NCBI RefSeq assembly: GCF_034661235.1
Contig: NZ_CP141059.1
Span: forward strand, 2,169,501 to 2,233,500
Length of the DNA stretch: 64,000 nucleotides
Reading direction: 5' to 3'
Source: Nocardioides bizhenqiangii
Lineage (GTDB): Bacteria; Actinomycetota; Actinomycetes; Propionibacteriales; Nocardioidaceae
In this document: positions 25,211 through 33,859 of the stretch, piece by piece
Layout: the number at the start of each line of letters is the position of its first letter
How positions within the stretch are numbered: the stretch's first letter is position 1
Position numbers and translations under genes: made by a program
Notes under the pieces: generated by a model
Told to the model about the DNA's origin: nothing
What the model saw: the letters and a program-made list of their open reading frames with translations, nothing else
Databases searched by the model: none

Positions 25211-26137
25211 GTGAGAGTCGTCTTCGCCGGCACGCCCGAGGTCGCCCTCCCCGCCCTCGACGCGATCGCCGGGTCCGAGCACGAGCTGGTGGGCGTCGTG
25301 ACCCGTCCCGACGCGCCCTCCGGGCGCGGACGGCGGCTGACGGAGAGCCCGGTGGCGGCCAGGGCGGCGGAGCTCGGCGTACCCGTGCTCAAGCCCGGCC
25401 ACCCCCGTGAACCCGACTTCCAGTCGGCACTGCGCGACCTCGCCCCGGACTGCTGCCCTGTGGTCGCCTACGGCGCCCTCATCCCGCAGAGCGCGCTCGA
25501 AATCCCGGTGCACGGCTGGGTCAACCTCCACTTCTCGCTGCTGCCGGCCTGGCGGGGTGCGGCCCCGGTGCAGCACGCCATCTGGGCAGGCGACGAGATC
25601 ACCGGCGCCACGACGTTCCGGATCGTGCAGGAGCTCGACGCCGGACCGACCTACGGCGTGATGACCGAGGCCGTGCGACCGACCGACACCGCCGGCGACC
25701 TGCTCGAGCGCCTCGCCGAGGGCGGTGCCGGACTCCTGGTCGCGACGCTGGACGGGATCGCCGCCGGCTCCCTGGAGGCTCGCGACCAGCCCGCCGAGGG
25801 CGTCAGCCTCGCCCCGAAGATCACCGTGGACGACGCACGCGTGCAGTGGGGCGAGACCGCGGTCGCCACCGACCGCCGGATCCGCGCCTGTACGCCGGGG
25901 CCGGGCGCCTGGACCACCTTCGAGGACGAGCGGGTCAAGCTCGGCCCGGTGACGCCCATCGGCAACGGCCCCGACCTCGCGCCGGGCGTGCTCTCCGTCG
26001 GCAGGTCCGAGGTGCTGGTCGGCACTGCGACCGTCCCGGTGCGGCTCGGTGAGGTCAAGGCGTTCGGGAAGAAGCAGATGCCGGCAGCGGACTGGGCGCG
26101 CGGCGCCCGGCTCGCCGACGGCGCGAAGTTCTCGTGA
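25211..26137 (+). CDS. fmt: Methionyl-tRNA formyltransferase
   Basis: 308 residues from GTG 25211 ([19 protein letters not shown]). Motifs: [13 protein letters not shown], the catalytic [20 protein letters not shown] (Asn/His region) and a C-terminal OB-fold domain. It formylates initiator Met-tRNA. The catalytic Cys/Pro region and length are normal. The frame open upstream runs through the palindromic element and is not coding. Stop overlaps the rsmB GTG (GTGA). Confidence 0.96.
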   Translation: MRVVFAGTPEVALPALDAIAGSEHELVGVVTRPDAPSGRGRRLTESPVAARAAELGVPVLKPGHPREPDFQSALRDLAPDCCPVVAYGALIPQSALEIPVHGWVNLHFSLLPAWRGAAPVQHAIWAGDEITGATTFRIVQELDAGPTYGVMTEAVRPTDTAGDLLERLAEGGAGLLVATLDGIAAGSLEARDQPAEGVSLAPKITVDDARVQWGETAVATDRRIRACTPGPGAWTTFEDERVKLGPVTPIGNGPDLAPGVLSVGRSEVLVGTATVPVRLGEVKAFGKKQMPAADWARGARLADGAKFS

Positions 26138-27573
26138 GGCCGCGGGACGACGGGCCGATGCCCGCAAGCCGGAAGCACCGGCGCCCGCCGCCGTCCCGGA
26201 CAGCCGATCCCGCGCGCACCGCCGCGCTCGAGGTGCTGCGCCTGGTGCGGACCGAGGAGGCCTACACCAACCTGGTGCTGCCGTCGGTCGTCGCGAGGCT
26301 CGAGCTCGACACCCGGGACGCCGCGTTCGCCACCGAGCTCGCAGCCGGCACGATCCGCCGTCAGGGAACGTACGACGCGATCCTCGCCGCCTGCATCGAC
26401 CGGCCGCTGCGGCGGGTCGAGTTCGGGATCCTCGACATCCTCCGGCTGGGCTGCCACCAGCTGCTCGGCATGCGGGTGCCGGCGCACGCCGCGATCAGCA
26501 GCACCGTCGACCTCGCGCACGCCAAGGCCGGGCGGGGTGCCGGGGGCTTCGTCAACGCCGTCCTCCGCGCGGTGACGCGGCGCGACCTCGATACGTGGAT
26601 CGCGGAGGTGGCCCCGCAGCCCTCGGGCTCGAGGGACGAGCGGATGGAGCACCTCACCGTCAAGCACAGCCACCCGCGCTGGGTGGTCGACCTGCTCGAC
26701 GCGGCCGCGCCGGACGACGACCTCGACGCCCTGCTCGCCGCCGACAACGTGCCGCCGAAGGTGACGCTCGTGGCGCGCCCCGGCCGCGCCGAGGTCGCCG
26801 AGCTGCCCGGTACGCCGACCCTGTACTCGCCGTACGGCGTGGTCCTCGACGGTGGCGACCCCGCCCGGGTCCCCGCTGTCGCCGAGGGTCGCGCCGGCGT
26901 CCAGGACGAGGGCTCGCAGCTGGTCGCCCTCGCGCTGGCGAGCGCCCCGGTCGAGGGTGCCGACAAGGTCTGGGTCGACCTGTGCGCCGGCCCCGGCGGC
27001 AAGGCCGCGCTGCTGGCCGCCATCGCGGCCGAGCGCGGCGCGGGCGTGCTCGCGGTCGAGCAGCACCTGCACCGGGCCGGGCTGGTACGCCGCGCGCTGG
27101 GCGGGACCGGCCGGCTGCCCGGGGTGCTCGGCCTGGTCTCCGCTGACGGCACCAGGCCGCCACTGGCGGCGGCGAGCGCCGATCGGGTGCTGGTCGACGC
27201 CCCGTGCACCGGCCTGGGCGCGCTGCGCCGCCGTCCGGAGGCGCGGTGGCGCCGCAGTCCCGACGACCTGCTGGCGCTGGTGCCGCTCCAACGACGGCTG
27301 CTGGCGAGCGCCCTGGAGCTGGTCCGTCCCGGTGGCGTGGTCCTCTACGCGACCTGCTCGCCGGTGCGCGCCGAGACGGTCGACGTGGTGTCGTCGGTGC
27401 TCGGGTCCGGCGAGGCGGTCGCGCTCGAGGACGTGCGGCCGTTGCTGCCCGGGGTGACCGACGCCGACGGCCCGCTCGAGGGCACCGCCCAGCTCTGGCC
27501 GCACCGCCACGGCACCGACGCGATGTTCCTCGCGCTGCTCCGGAGGGGCGAGGGAATCACCGCGGGTGGTTGA
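26134..27573 (+). CDS. rsmB: 16S rRNA cytosine-C5 methyltransferase (RsmB/Fmu)
   Basis: 479 residues. N-terminal NusB-like RNA-binding domain (about 20-150), then a Rossmann methyltransferase domain with [17 protein letters not shown] (SAM motif I), [19 protein letters not shown] (motif IV Cys) and [11 protein letters not shown] (motif VI catalytic Cys). It methylates C967 of 16S rRNA in E. coli. Overlaps fmt by 4 bases. A second possible start is ATG 26158. Confidence 0.94.
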   Translation: MRPRDDGPMPASRKHRRPPPSRTADPARTAALEVLRLVRTEEAYTNLVLPSVVARLELDTRDAAFATELAAGTIRRQGTYDAILAACIDRPLRRVEFGILDILRLGCHQLLGMRVPAHAAISSTVDLAHAKAGRGAGGFVNAVLRAVTRRDLDTWIAEVAPQPSGSRDERMEHLTVKHSHPRWVVDLLDAAAPDDDLDALLAADNVPPKVTLVARPGRAEVAELPGTPTLYSPYGVVLDGGDPARVPAVAEGRAGVQDEGSQLVALALASAPVEGADKVWVDLCAGPGGKAALLAAIAAERGAGVLAVEQHLHRAGLVRRALGGTGRLPGVLGLVSADGTRPPLAAASADRVLVDAPCTGLGALRRRPEARWRRSPDDLLALVPLQRRLLASALELVRPGGVVLYATCSPVRAETVDVVSSVLGSGEAVALEDVRPLLPGVTDADGPLEGTAQLWPHRHGTDAMFLALLRRGEGITAGG

Positions 27574-27587
27574 AGGTTGAACCAGAC

Positions 27588-28607
27588 GTGAAGAACATCG
27601 GTTTCCTCTCCTTCGGGCACTGGACGCCCAGCCCGGCCTCGCAGGCGCGCTCGGCGGCCGACGTGCTCCAGCAGTCCATCGACCTCGCCGTCGCCGCCGA
27701 GGAGCTGGGAGCCGACGGCGCCTACTTCCGGGTGCACCACTTCGCCCGCCAGCTCGCGAGCCCGTTCCCGCTCCTCGCCGCGGTCGGTGCCCGCACCAGC
27801 CGGATCGAGATCGGCACCGGCGTGATCGACATGCGCTACGAGAACCCGCTGTACATGGCGGAGGACGCGGGGGCCGCCGACCTGATCGCAGGCGGTCGGC
27901 TGCAGCTCGGCATCAGCCGCGGCTCACCGGAGCAGGTGGTGGAGGGCTGGCGCTACTTCGGCTTCGCTCCAGCCGAGGGGGAGACGGACGCCGACATGGC
28001 CCGGCGGCACACCCAGGTCCTGCTGGACGTCCTCAAGGGCGACGGTTTCGCCGAGCCCAGCCCGCACCCGATGTTCCCCAACCCGCCGGGCCTGCTCCGG
28101 GTCGAGCCCCACTCCGAGGGTCTCCGCGAGCGGATCTGGTGGGGCGCCGCATCGGACTCGACAGCTCGCTGGGCCGGGGAGCTCGGCATGAACCTGATGA
28201 GCTCGACCCTCAAGGAGGACGAGTCCGGGGAGCCCTTCCACGTGCAGCAGCGCAAGCAGATCGAGTCCTTCCGAGACGCATGGCGCGCGGCCGGGCACGA
28301 CCGCGAACCGCGCGTGTCCGTCAGCCGCAGCATCTTCGCGCTGACCAACGACCTCGACCGCGCCTACTTCGGCGCGGACCGCAGCTCGTCGGACCAGGTG
28401 GGCTACATCGACAGCATGCGGGCGGTCTTCGGCCGGTCGTACGCCGCCGAGCCCGACGTCCTGGTCGAGCAGCTGCGCGGTGACGAGGCGATCGCGGCGG
28501 CCGACACCCTGCTGCTGACCGTTCCCAACCAGCTGGGCGTCGACTACAACGCCCACGTCCTCGAGTCGATCCTGACCGAGGTGGCACCCGGGCTCGGCTG
28601 GCGCTGA
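27588..28607 (+). CDS. Luciferase-like flavin-dependent monooxygenase
   Basis: 339 residues from GTG 27588 (VKNIGFLSFGHW), 14 bases after rsmB. TIM-barrel LLM family: GADGAYFRVHHFARQ, IEIGTGVIDMRYENPLYMAEDA and RLQLGISRGSPEQV are the conserved blocks that bind reduced FMN. Substrate unknown; members of this branch act on many organic compounds. The long upstream open frame inside rsmB is a shadow. Not obviously linked in function to its translation-related neighbours. Confidence 0.88.
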   Translation: MKNIGFLSFGHWTPSPASQARSAADVLQQSIDLAVAAEELGADGAYFRVHHFARQLASPFPLLAAVGARTSRIEIGTGVIDMRYENPLYMAEDAGAADLIAGGRLQLGISRGSPEQVVEGWRYFGFAPAEGETDADMARRHTQVLLDVLKGDGFAEPSPHPMFPNPPGLLRVEPHSEGLRERIWWGAASDSTARWAGELGMNLMSSTLKEDESGEPFHVQQRKQIESFRDAWRAAGHDREPRVSVSRSIFALTNDLDRAYFGADRSSSDQVGYIDSMRAVFGRSYAAEPDVLVEQLRGDEAIAAADTLLLTVPNQLGVDYNAHVLESILTEVAPGLGWR

Positions 28608-28625
28608 CCGTCCGCCCCCGCCGTC

Positions 28626-28786
28626 AGGGCGCGTCGCCTCACTTCGCGCCTGCTGCGCGACGTGTCCGGCTCGATCTGGCTGCGTTGGCGTCGCTCGACG
28701 TGCGCCCAGCATGCCAGCGCTCCGCCGCCTTGCCAGATCGGCCGGAAACGCCGCTCGCTACGGCGCCAAGTGAGGCGACGCGCCCT
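28626..28786. repeat. Long palindromic intergenic element, copy A
   Basis: 161 bp. Terminal arms 28626-28650 and 28762-28786 match as inverted repeats at 24 of 25 positions; the outer 19 bp (agggcgcgtcgcctcactt) are perfect. The core 28651-28760 is about 95% identical to copy B (43108-43218). The core itself is also self-complementary (gatctggc near 28673 with gccagatc near 28732), so the whole unit can fold as one long hairpin. The right arm runs into the TAGGCT -10 box (28786-28791) of the next gene. Confidence 0.85.
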
Positions 28787-28798
28787 AGGCTCCCTCCC

Positions 28799-29767
28799 AT
28801 GGCGAGCCCGTCGGTGGAGATCGAGGTCGACAACCGGGTCGTCAAGGTGACCAACCCGGACCGGGTCTACTTCCCTCCTCAGAGATCAGGGCAGGCGGGC
28901 GCGACCAAGCTCGACGTGGTCGAGTACTACCTCGCCGTCGGCCCCGGCATCGTCAACGCCCTGTGGGAGCGGCCGTGCATGCTGCACCGGTTCCCGAAGG
29001 GCCTCGCGGGCGACAAGGTGCACCAGAAGCGGCTTCCCGCCGGTGCTCCACCGTGGGTGGAGACGGTGCAGCTCTACTTCCCGCGCTGGGGGCGCACCGC
29101 CGACGAGCTTTGCGTGACCGAGCTCGGCGCCGTCATCTGGGCGGTCCAGATGTCCACGGTCGAGTTCCACCCCTGGAACAGCCGACGCGGCCAGACCGAG
29201 CAGCCCGACGAGTGGCGGATCGACCTCGACCCGGGCCCGGAGTCGACGTACGACACGGTCCGCAAGGTCGCCCACGTCGCTCACGAGGTGCTCGACGAGC
29301 TGGGCGCGGTCGGCTTCCCGAAGACGAGCGGCAGCAAGGGCCTGCACGTCTACGTCCGGATCCGTCCGGACGGTGACCACAAGGTCGTCCGCCGGGCCGC
29401 GCTCGCGTTCGCCCGCGAGGTCGAGCGTCGTGCCCCCGACCTGGTGACGACCGAGTGGTGGAAGAAGGACCGCGACCCGGAGCACGTCTTCGTCGACTAC
29501 AACCAGAACGCCCGCGACCACACGATCGCTGCGGCCTACTCGCTGCGTGGCCTGCCCGACGCCCGGGTCTCCACCCCGGTCCGGTGGGACGAGATCGACG
29601 ACGCCGACCCGCGCGACTTCACCATCCACACCGTGCCGGCCCGGTTCGCCGAGCTCGGGGACCTGCACCACGACATCGACGACCACGTCTTCGACATCGC
29701 GCCCCTGCTCGAGTGGGCCGATCGCGACGACGGCGCGGGTGCGCCGGAGCCCGACCAGGGCGACTAG
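28799..29767 (+). CDS. Stand-alone LigD-type polymerase domain (PolDom, archaeo-eukaryotic primase family)
   Basis: 322 residues from ATG 28799, placed 7 bases after a TAGGCT -10 box (leaderless); the frame upstream runs into the palindromic repeat. Motifs of LigD polymerase domains: catalytic pair in RIDLDPGP (Asp142, Asp144), KTSGSKGLHVYVRI, and DYNQNARDHTIAAAYSLRG. These enzymes insert ribonucleotides and fill gaps in non-homologous end joining or base-excision repair; mycobacteria have such free PolDom paralogues (PrimC/PolD). No Ku, ligase or nuclease domain is adjacent, so the repair pathway cannot be told. Its last codons are inside a 63-bp repeat copied 718 bp downstream. Confidence 0.92.
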   Translation: MASPSVEIEVDNRVVKVTNPDRVYFPPQRSGQAGATKLDVVEYYLAVGPGIVNALWERPCMLHRFPKGLAGDKVHQKRLPAGAPPWVETVQLYFPRWGRTADELCVTELGAVIWAVQMSTVEFHPWNSRRGQTEQPDEWRIDLDPGPESTYDTVRKVAHVAHEVLDELGAVGFPKTSGSKGLHVYVRIRPDGDHKVVRRAALAFAREVERRAPDLVTTEWWKKDRDPEHVFVDYNQNARDHTIAAAYSLRGLPDARVSTPVRWDEIDDADPRDFTIHTVPARFAELGDLHHDIDDHVFDIAPLLEWADRDDGAGAPEPDQGD

Positions 29768-29795
29768 GCACCGCCCGTGGGGCGGATCCAGATCA
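29733..29795 (+). repeat. 63-bp direct repeat, left copy (PolDom end + vestigial rpe start)
   Basis: Matches 30451-30513 at 60 of 63 positions. It holds the last codons and stop of the PolDom gene plus a relic of the rpe promoter and start (gtggggcggatccagatca). The differences here include the last T of the rpe -10 box (TAGGCT to TAGGCA at 29770). Confidence 0.92.
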
Positions 29796-29881
29796 GGTCA
29801 TGGTCGGCGTTGCCACGGTCTTTACGCAGACCTACGCTCGGAATGGCTCTCGGGCATCGCGCCGCCCAAAAAGGGGATGTC

Positions 29882-30439
29882 ATGCATCGTGTTCGGATCA
29901 CCCGAGTCCTGACCGTTATGGGGGCGGCTGCCACCGTTGCAGTTCTTAGCGCAGTTCCCGTTGCTGCCGACCCTTCATGGAGCGAATCCTTCGTCGACGA
30001 GTTCGATGATGTCAGCGAGGATTGGTGCGGCGTCGAGGGCCTCGACGTGAGGGTCGTCGGGACGGCCCAGGGGTGGGAGGGGTTCAAGTCCGGCGGGAAG
30101 GGTCCCCTCGACTACTTCCATTCCAAGGTCAAGATCGACGAGGTCCACATCGCCCCGACCGGCGTAGAGACCCGGTTCACCGCGAACGTAGTCGACAAGG
30201 ACTCGTTCGTCGTCGAGACGGAGTCGACGTTCGAGATCGACGCGCTCGCCACCGGCAACGCGACCCTCTACGGACCTGACGGGAAGGCGATCGCACGCGA
30301 CCCAGGTCAGATCCGGTTCCACCTTTCGGTCGACAAGGAAACTGGCGAGGAGACGTTCACCCTTCTCCGCGAGTCGACGGGGCGCACCGACGACTTCTGC
30401 GCCGCCGAACTCGCCGCGTTCGGCGTGGCGCTGTCGTAA
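29882..30439 (+). CDS. Small secreted protein of unknown function, possibly acquired
   Basis: 185 residues from ATG 29882, with AAAAGGGG 6 bases upstream. A signal peptide (MHRVRITRVL, then an alanine/valine-rich core, cleavage near VPVAA/DPSW at about residue 29) predicts export. The mature part has two cysteines (DWCGVEG, DDFCAAEL), likely a disulfide, and reads as a beta-rich domain (VETESTFEIDALATGNATLYG); I do not recognise a family. Third codon positions use more A/T (GTT, CTT, TCA) than neighbours. It lies entirely between two copies of a 63-bp direct repeat, so it looks like an insertion between PolDom and rpe. An in-frame GTG at 29777 is the relic of the rpe start and would destroy the signal peptide. 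Confidence 0.75.
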   Translation: MHRVRITRVLTVMGAAATVAVLSAVPVAADPSWSESFVDEFDDVSEDWCGVEGLDVRVVGTAQGWEGFKSGGKGPLDYFHSKVKIDEVHIAPTGVETRFTANVVDKDSFVVETESTFEIDALATGNATLYGPDGKAIARDPGQIRFHLSVDKETGEETFTLLRESTGRTDDFCAAELAAFGVALS

Positions 30440-30450
30440 CCCAGCATGCA

Positions 30451-30513
30451 GCGCGGGTGCGCCGGAGCCCGACCAGGGCGACTAGGCTCCGCCCGTGGGG
30501 CACATCCAGATCA
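30451..30513 (+). repeat. 63-bp direct repeat, right copy (vestigial PolDom end + real rpe start)
   Basis: Second copy of 29733-29795, offset 718 bp. Here the PolDom codons and TAG are relics, while the TAGGCT -10 box and GTG start of rpe are intact. Confidence 0.92.
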
Positions 30514-31163
30514 CGCCGTCGATCCTCAACGCCGACTTCGCCCGGCTGGGTGAGGAAGTCGCCCGGATCCCGAGCGCGGACTGGATCCATGTCGACGTCA
30601 TGGACAACCACTTCGTCCCCAACCTGACGTTCGGGCCGACCATGGTGGAGTCGCTCGCCCGCTCGACCGACACGCCGCTGGACGCGCACCTGATGATCGC
30701 GGACGCCGACCGCAACGCGCCGGCGTACGTCGAGGCCGGCTGCGGCTCCGTGACGTTCCATGTCGAGGCCGCCAGGGCCCCGGTCAGGCTGGCGCGGGAG
30801 ATCCGCGCCGCCGGCGCCCGGGCGTCGATGGCGCTGAAGCCGGCGACGCCGATCGAGCCCTACGAGGACCTCCTGCCCGAGCTCGACATGCTGCTGATCA
30901 TGACCGTCGAGCCCGGCTTCGGCGGCCAGAGGTTCCTCGACCTGTGCCTGCCCAAGATCCGGCGCGCGCGGTCGATGATGGACAAGCACGGCATCGAGAC
31001 CTGGCTCCAGGTCGACGGCGGGGTCTCGCTGGAGACCATCGAGCGCTGTGCCGAGGCAGGCGCGGACGTGTTCGTCGCCGGCAGCGCCGTGTTCTCCGCC
31101 GACGACCCGGACGCGATGGTCGCCGCCCTGAGGGAGAAGGCGACCGACGCTGCCGACGACTGA
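30495..31163 (+). CDS. rpe: Ribulose-phosphate 3-epimerase
   Basis: 222 residues. TIM-barrel motifs: [36 protein letters not shown] (metal His/Asp), [11 protein letters not shown] and [17 protein letters not shown] phosphate site. It interconverts ribulose-5-phosphate and xylulose-5-phosphate; ribulose-5-phosphate is a riboflavin precursor used by RibBA nearby. GTG start 6 bases after TAGGCT (30483-30488), i.e. probably leaderless. The -10 box overlaps the relic PolDom stop codon. Confidence 0.96.
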   Translation: MGHIQITPSILNADFARLGEEVARIPSADWIHVDVMDNHFVPNLTFGPTMVESLARSTDTPLDAHLMIADADRNAPAYVEAGCGSVTFHVEAARAPVRLAREIRAAGARASMALKPATPIEPYEDLLPELDMLLIMTVEPGFGGQRFLDLCLPKIRRARSMMDKHGIETWLQVDGGVSLETIERCAEAGADVFVAGSAVFSADDPDAMVAALREKATDAADD

Positions 31164-31174
31164 CGTCGCGTGCC

Positions 31175-31876
31175 TCAGCCGGGAGGCAGGAGCACCCGGA
31201 CGCGCACGGGGGTGTGGTCGGCCAGCGCTGCGGTCGTGACCACCAGCGTCGTCGTGCCGACGCCGCCGACGTCGCACGACTCGTCCTCGCCGACGAGGCA
31301 CTCCGCCTGGCTCGCCGCAGCCGGCAGCCGGACGGTCAGGTCGGATGCCTCGATGTCCAGGTCCCACTCGCTCGGGATCAGCTGCCAGTCGAACAGCCGC
31401 ACGAGGGTGCCGCGCTCGGACTCCAGGACGTCCGCGACGCCGTACTCCATCCGCACCACGTGCTCGCCGACCGACAGCGTCCGGTCGGGATCGCCGATCC
31501 TGAAGACCCGGTCATCGCCCTCGACGCTGTCGGCGACGGGCGTCCGTCCGCCGTCGAGGGTGGCAGTGAAGTCCTCGACCTCCGTGCCGGTGTCGAACGT
31601 GCGGAAGATCCCGTGCCGGTCGTCCACGGGCACGTCGAGCGTCAGCGTCTCCACGACGGTGAGGTCGCCGGCGACGCTCACCGAGAAGTCCGCGTCGTAG
31701 AGCGTGACGCTGACCGGGTCCTCGACGGTGTCGGGGGACGACTCCTGCTCGGGCGTCCCGCTCGGGCTCGTCGACGAGGGGTCCGACCCGGCCCCGTCCG
31801 GAGTGTCGGTGTCGTTGCACCCGGACAGCAGCAGGACGGCCATGAGCGATGCGAGCACGTGTCCGACGCGGGGCAT
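31175..31876 (-). CDS. Lipoprotein with DUF2207-like domain, short form
   Basis: 233 residues from ATG 31876, 6 bases after a TACTGT -10 box on this strand; the longer frame upstream runs into the riboswitch region and is rejected. Signal with lipobox LLLSGC (Cys20), then a Ser/Thr/Pro-rich linker and a domain with LYDADFSVSVAGDLTVVETL, DRHGIFRTFD and MEYGV, resembling the N-terminal extracellular domain of DUF2207 membrane proteins. Those proteins usually continue into transmembrane segments; this one stops at RVRVLLPPG, right where that would begin. Convergent with rpe (12 bp apart). Function unknown. Confidence 0.75.
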   Translation of the reverse strand: MPRVGHVLASLMAVLLLSGCNDTDTPDGAGSDPSSTSPSGTPEQESSPDTVEDPVSVTLYDADFSVSVAGDLTVVETLTLDVPVDDRHGIFRTFDTGTEVEDFTATLDGGRTPVADSVEGDDRVFRIGDPDRTLSVGEHVVRMEYGVADVLESERGTLVRLFDWQLIPSEWDLDIEASDLTVRLPAAASQAECLVGEDESCDVGGVGTTTLVVTTAALADHTPVRVRVLLPPG

Positions 31877-31999
31877 GGCGACACAGTAGGGGCGGCAGGA
31901 GATGGCGATGGCCCGATCGGCAGCTTCGGGTGTCCGAGACGAGCACCACATTGCGGGAATACCCCCGCCCTGTGCCACCATTGACACCACAAGAGCTCG

Positions 32000-32123
32000 C
32001 GTGCTCTGGGGTCGGTGAAACTCCGAGCCGGCGGTGAAAGTCCGCGACCCGATCACAGCCAGTGATCGGTTGACCAGGTGAAACTCCTGGACCGACGGTC
32101 AAAGTCCGGATGGGAAGTGCACG
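32000..32123 (+). promoter_or_regulatory. FMN riboswitch (RFN element)
   Basis: P1 pairs cgtgc (32000-32004) with gcacg (32119-32123). The conserved RFN blocks are all present: GGTGAAACTCCGAGCCGGCGG, AAAGTCCGCGACCC, CCAGGTGAAACTCCTGGACC and CGGTCAAAGTCCGGATGGGA. It senses FMN and controls the ribD-ribE-ribBA-ribH operon that starts 103 bases downstream. Confidence 0.96.
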
Positions 32124-32134
32124 CACGAGTGGAA

Positions 32135-32160
32135 GACGTCGGTGGTGCTGCCACGGCGTC
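32135..32160 (+). terminator. Hairpin after the FMN aptamer, candidate expression platform
   Basis: gacgtcggtgg (32135-32145) pairs with ccacggcgtc (32151-32160) with one bulge and a tgctg loop, followed by the pyrimidine run tcccgcccc. It lies between the aptamer and ribD, where a terminator or ribosome-site sequestering platform is expected. There is no true U-tract, so the mechanism is uncertain. Confidence 0.45.
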
Positions 32161-32225
32161 TCCCGCCCCCTGAATCCCCGGAGTCCGAGCACAGGACGGT
32201 ACGGACAGGGGAAGGGGTCACAGGC

Positions 32226-33272
32226 GTGGCGGAGACCAACGCTTCGGAGCACGACGCGATGCTGCGCGCGCTGCAGCTCGCCGCGTCGCCGGGTGTCCCG
32301 CTGGGACCGAACCCGCGGGTGGGCTGCGTCCTCCTCGCGCCGGACGGGACCATCGTGGGCGAGGGCTACCACCACGGTGCCGGCAACCCGCACGCCGAGA
32401 TCGAGGCCCTCAAGGTGGCCGGGGACCTCGCCCGTGGCGCCACCGCCGTGGTGACCCTCGAGCCGTGCAACCACACCGGCCGGACCGGGCCGTGCTCCGA
32501 GGCGCTGATCGAGGCCGGCGTCGCGAAGGTCGTGGTCGCGCAGCGCGACGCCAACCCGATCGCCGAGGGCGGCCTGGACACGCTGGCAGCCGCCGGCGTC
32601 GAGGTCGGCCACGGACTGATGGCCGACGAAGCGCGCGCGCTCAACCCGGCCTTCACCTTCGCGCACGAGCACGCCCGGCCCTACGTCACCTGGAAGTTCG
32701 CCACCACGCTCGACGGCCGGAGCGCCGCGGCCGACGGCACCTCCCGCTGGGTCTCGTCGCCTGCCGCGCGAAGGGACACCCACCTGCTCCGGGCGCTCTG
32801 CGACACCATGCTCGTCGGCACCAACACCGTCGAGGTCGACGACCCGCAGCTCACGGTCCGTGGCCCTGACGACCGGCCGCTGGCCCACCAGCCGCTCCGC
32901 GTCGTGATGGGGGAGCGGGACCTCGACCCCGACCGCCGGGTGTTCGACACCGCGGCCGAGACCCTGCACCTGCGCACCCGTGACCCGCTCGAGGCGCTGA
33001 CCAGCCTCTACCGCGAGCACGGCCGCCACCACGTGTTCTTCGAGGGCGGCCCGACCCTGGCGGCAGCCTTCCTCAGCGCGGGCGTCGTCGACGAGGTCGT
33101 CACCTACGTCGCTCCGATGCTGCTCGGCTCCGGCACCGCCGCGGTCGGCGACCTAGGCATCCCCACGATCAGCGACGCGCTCCGGCTCGAGATCACCGAC
33201 GTCACCGTCGTCGGTGAGGGCACCGAGGCCAACGTCCGGTTGAAGCTGCAGCCGGCGAAAGGAGACGGTTGA
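32226..33272 (+). CDS. ribD: Bifunctional riboflavin deaminase/reductase RibD
   Basis: 348 residues from GTG 32226, with GGGGAAGGGG 8 bases upstream. N-terminal deaminase domain with the zinc motif HAEIEALK (HAE) and TLEPCNHTGRTGPCSEAL (two Cys); C-terminal reductase domain with KFATTLDGRSAAADG and FFEGGPTLAAAFL. It carries out two successive steps from the GTP cyclohydrolase II product toward riboflavin. First gene of the FMN-riboswitch operon. The frame upstream of 32226 crosses the riboswitch platform and is not coding. Confidence 0.96.
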   Translation: MAETNASEHDAMLRALQLAASPGVPLGPNPRVGCVLLAPDGTIVGEGYHHGAGNPHAEIEALKVAGDLARGATAVVTLEPCNHTGRTGPCSEALIEAGVAKVVVAQRDANPIAEGGLDTLAAAGVEVGHGLMADEARALNPAFTFAHEHARPYVTWKFATTLDGRSAAADGTSRWVSSPAARRDTHLLRALCDTMLVGTNTVEVDDPQLTVRGPDDRPLAHQPLRVVMGERDLDPDRRVFDTAAETLHLRTRDPLEALTSLYREHGRHHVFFEGGPTLAAAFLSAGVVDEVVTYVAPMLLGSGTAAVGDLGIPTISDALRLEITDVTVVGEGTEANVRLKLQPAKGDG

Positions 33273-33859
33273 TGTTCACCGGCATCGTCGAGGAGCTCGG
33301 CACCGTCGCCGTGCTCGAGGAGCAGGCGGACGCGGTCCGGCTGACGGTCGAGGGCAGCGTCGCCACCACCGACGCCGCGCTCGGCGACTCGATCGCGGTC
33401 AACGGCTGCTGCCTGACCGTCGCCGCCCTCGGGGACGGGACCTTCACCGCCGACGTCATGAAGATGACGCTGGACAAGACCTCTCTCGGCGCGCTCACTG
33501 TCGGCCACCGGGTCAACCTCGAGCGCGCCTGCACACCGCAGACCCGGCTCGGCGGCCACATCGTCCAGGGCCACGTCGACACCACGGGCACGATCCTCGG
33601 CCGCTCCCCGGGAGAGCACTGGGAGCTGGTCGAGATCGCACTGCCCGAGCAGATCCAGCGGTACGTCGTGCTGCACGGGTCGATCACCGTGGACGGGATC
33701 TCCCTGACCGTCGCCGAGCTCAAGGACGAGAGCTTCGTCGTCTCGCTGATCCCCGAGACGCTCGCCCGCACGACGCTCGGCTTCAAGCAACCGGGTGACC
33801 CGGTGAACCTCGAGGCGGACATCATCGCCAAGCACGTCGAAAGGCTGATCAAGACATGA
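33272..33859 (+). CDS. ribE: Riboflavin synthase alpha chain
   Basis: 195 residues from ATG 33272 ([10 protein letters not shown]), overlapping the ribD stop as TGATG, with AAAGGAGA upstream; a TTG at 33269 would add one residue. Two tandem lumazine-binding barrels, each with a VNGCCLTVA / [10 protein letters not shown] type motif, and the conserved GHIVQGHVD. It dismutates 6,7-dimethyl-8-ribityllumazine to riboflavin. Overlaps ribBA by ATGA. Confidence 0.96.
   Translation: MFTGIVEELGTVAVLEEQADAVRLTVEGSVATTDAALGDSIAVNGCCLTVAALGDGTFTADVMKMTLDKTSLGALTVGHRVNLERACTPQTRLGGHIVQGHVDTTGTILGRSPGEHWELVEIALPEQIQRYVVLHGSITVDGISLTVAELKDESFVVSLIPETLARTTLGFKQPGDPVNLEADIIAKHVERLIKT

Noticed and set aside
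29777..29881. N-terminal extension of the secreted protein from GTG 29777
   Set aside because: It is the relic rpe start in the direct repeat; using it would bury the signal peptide, and ATG 29882 has its own AAAAGGGG ribosome site.
31877..32056. 60-residue N-terminal extension of the DUF2207 lipoprotein
   Set aside because: It would run antisense through the FMN riboswitch and put the lipobox far from the N-terminus.
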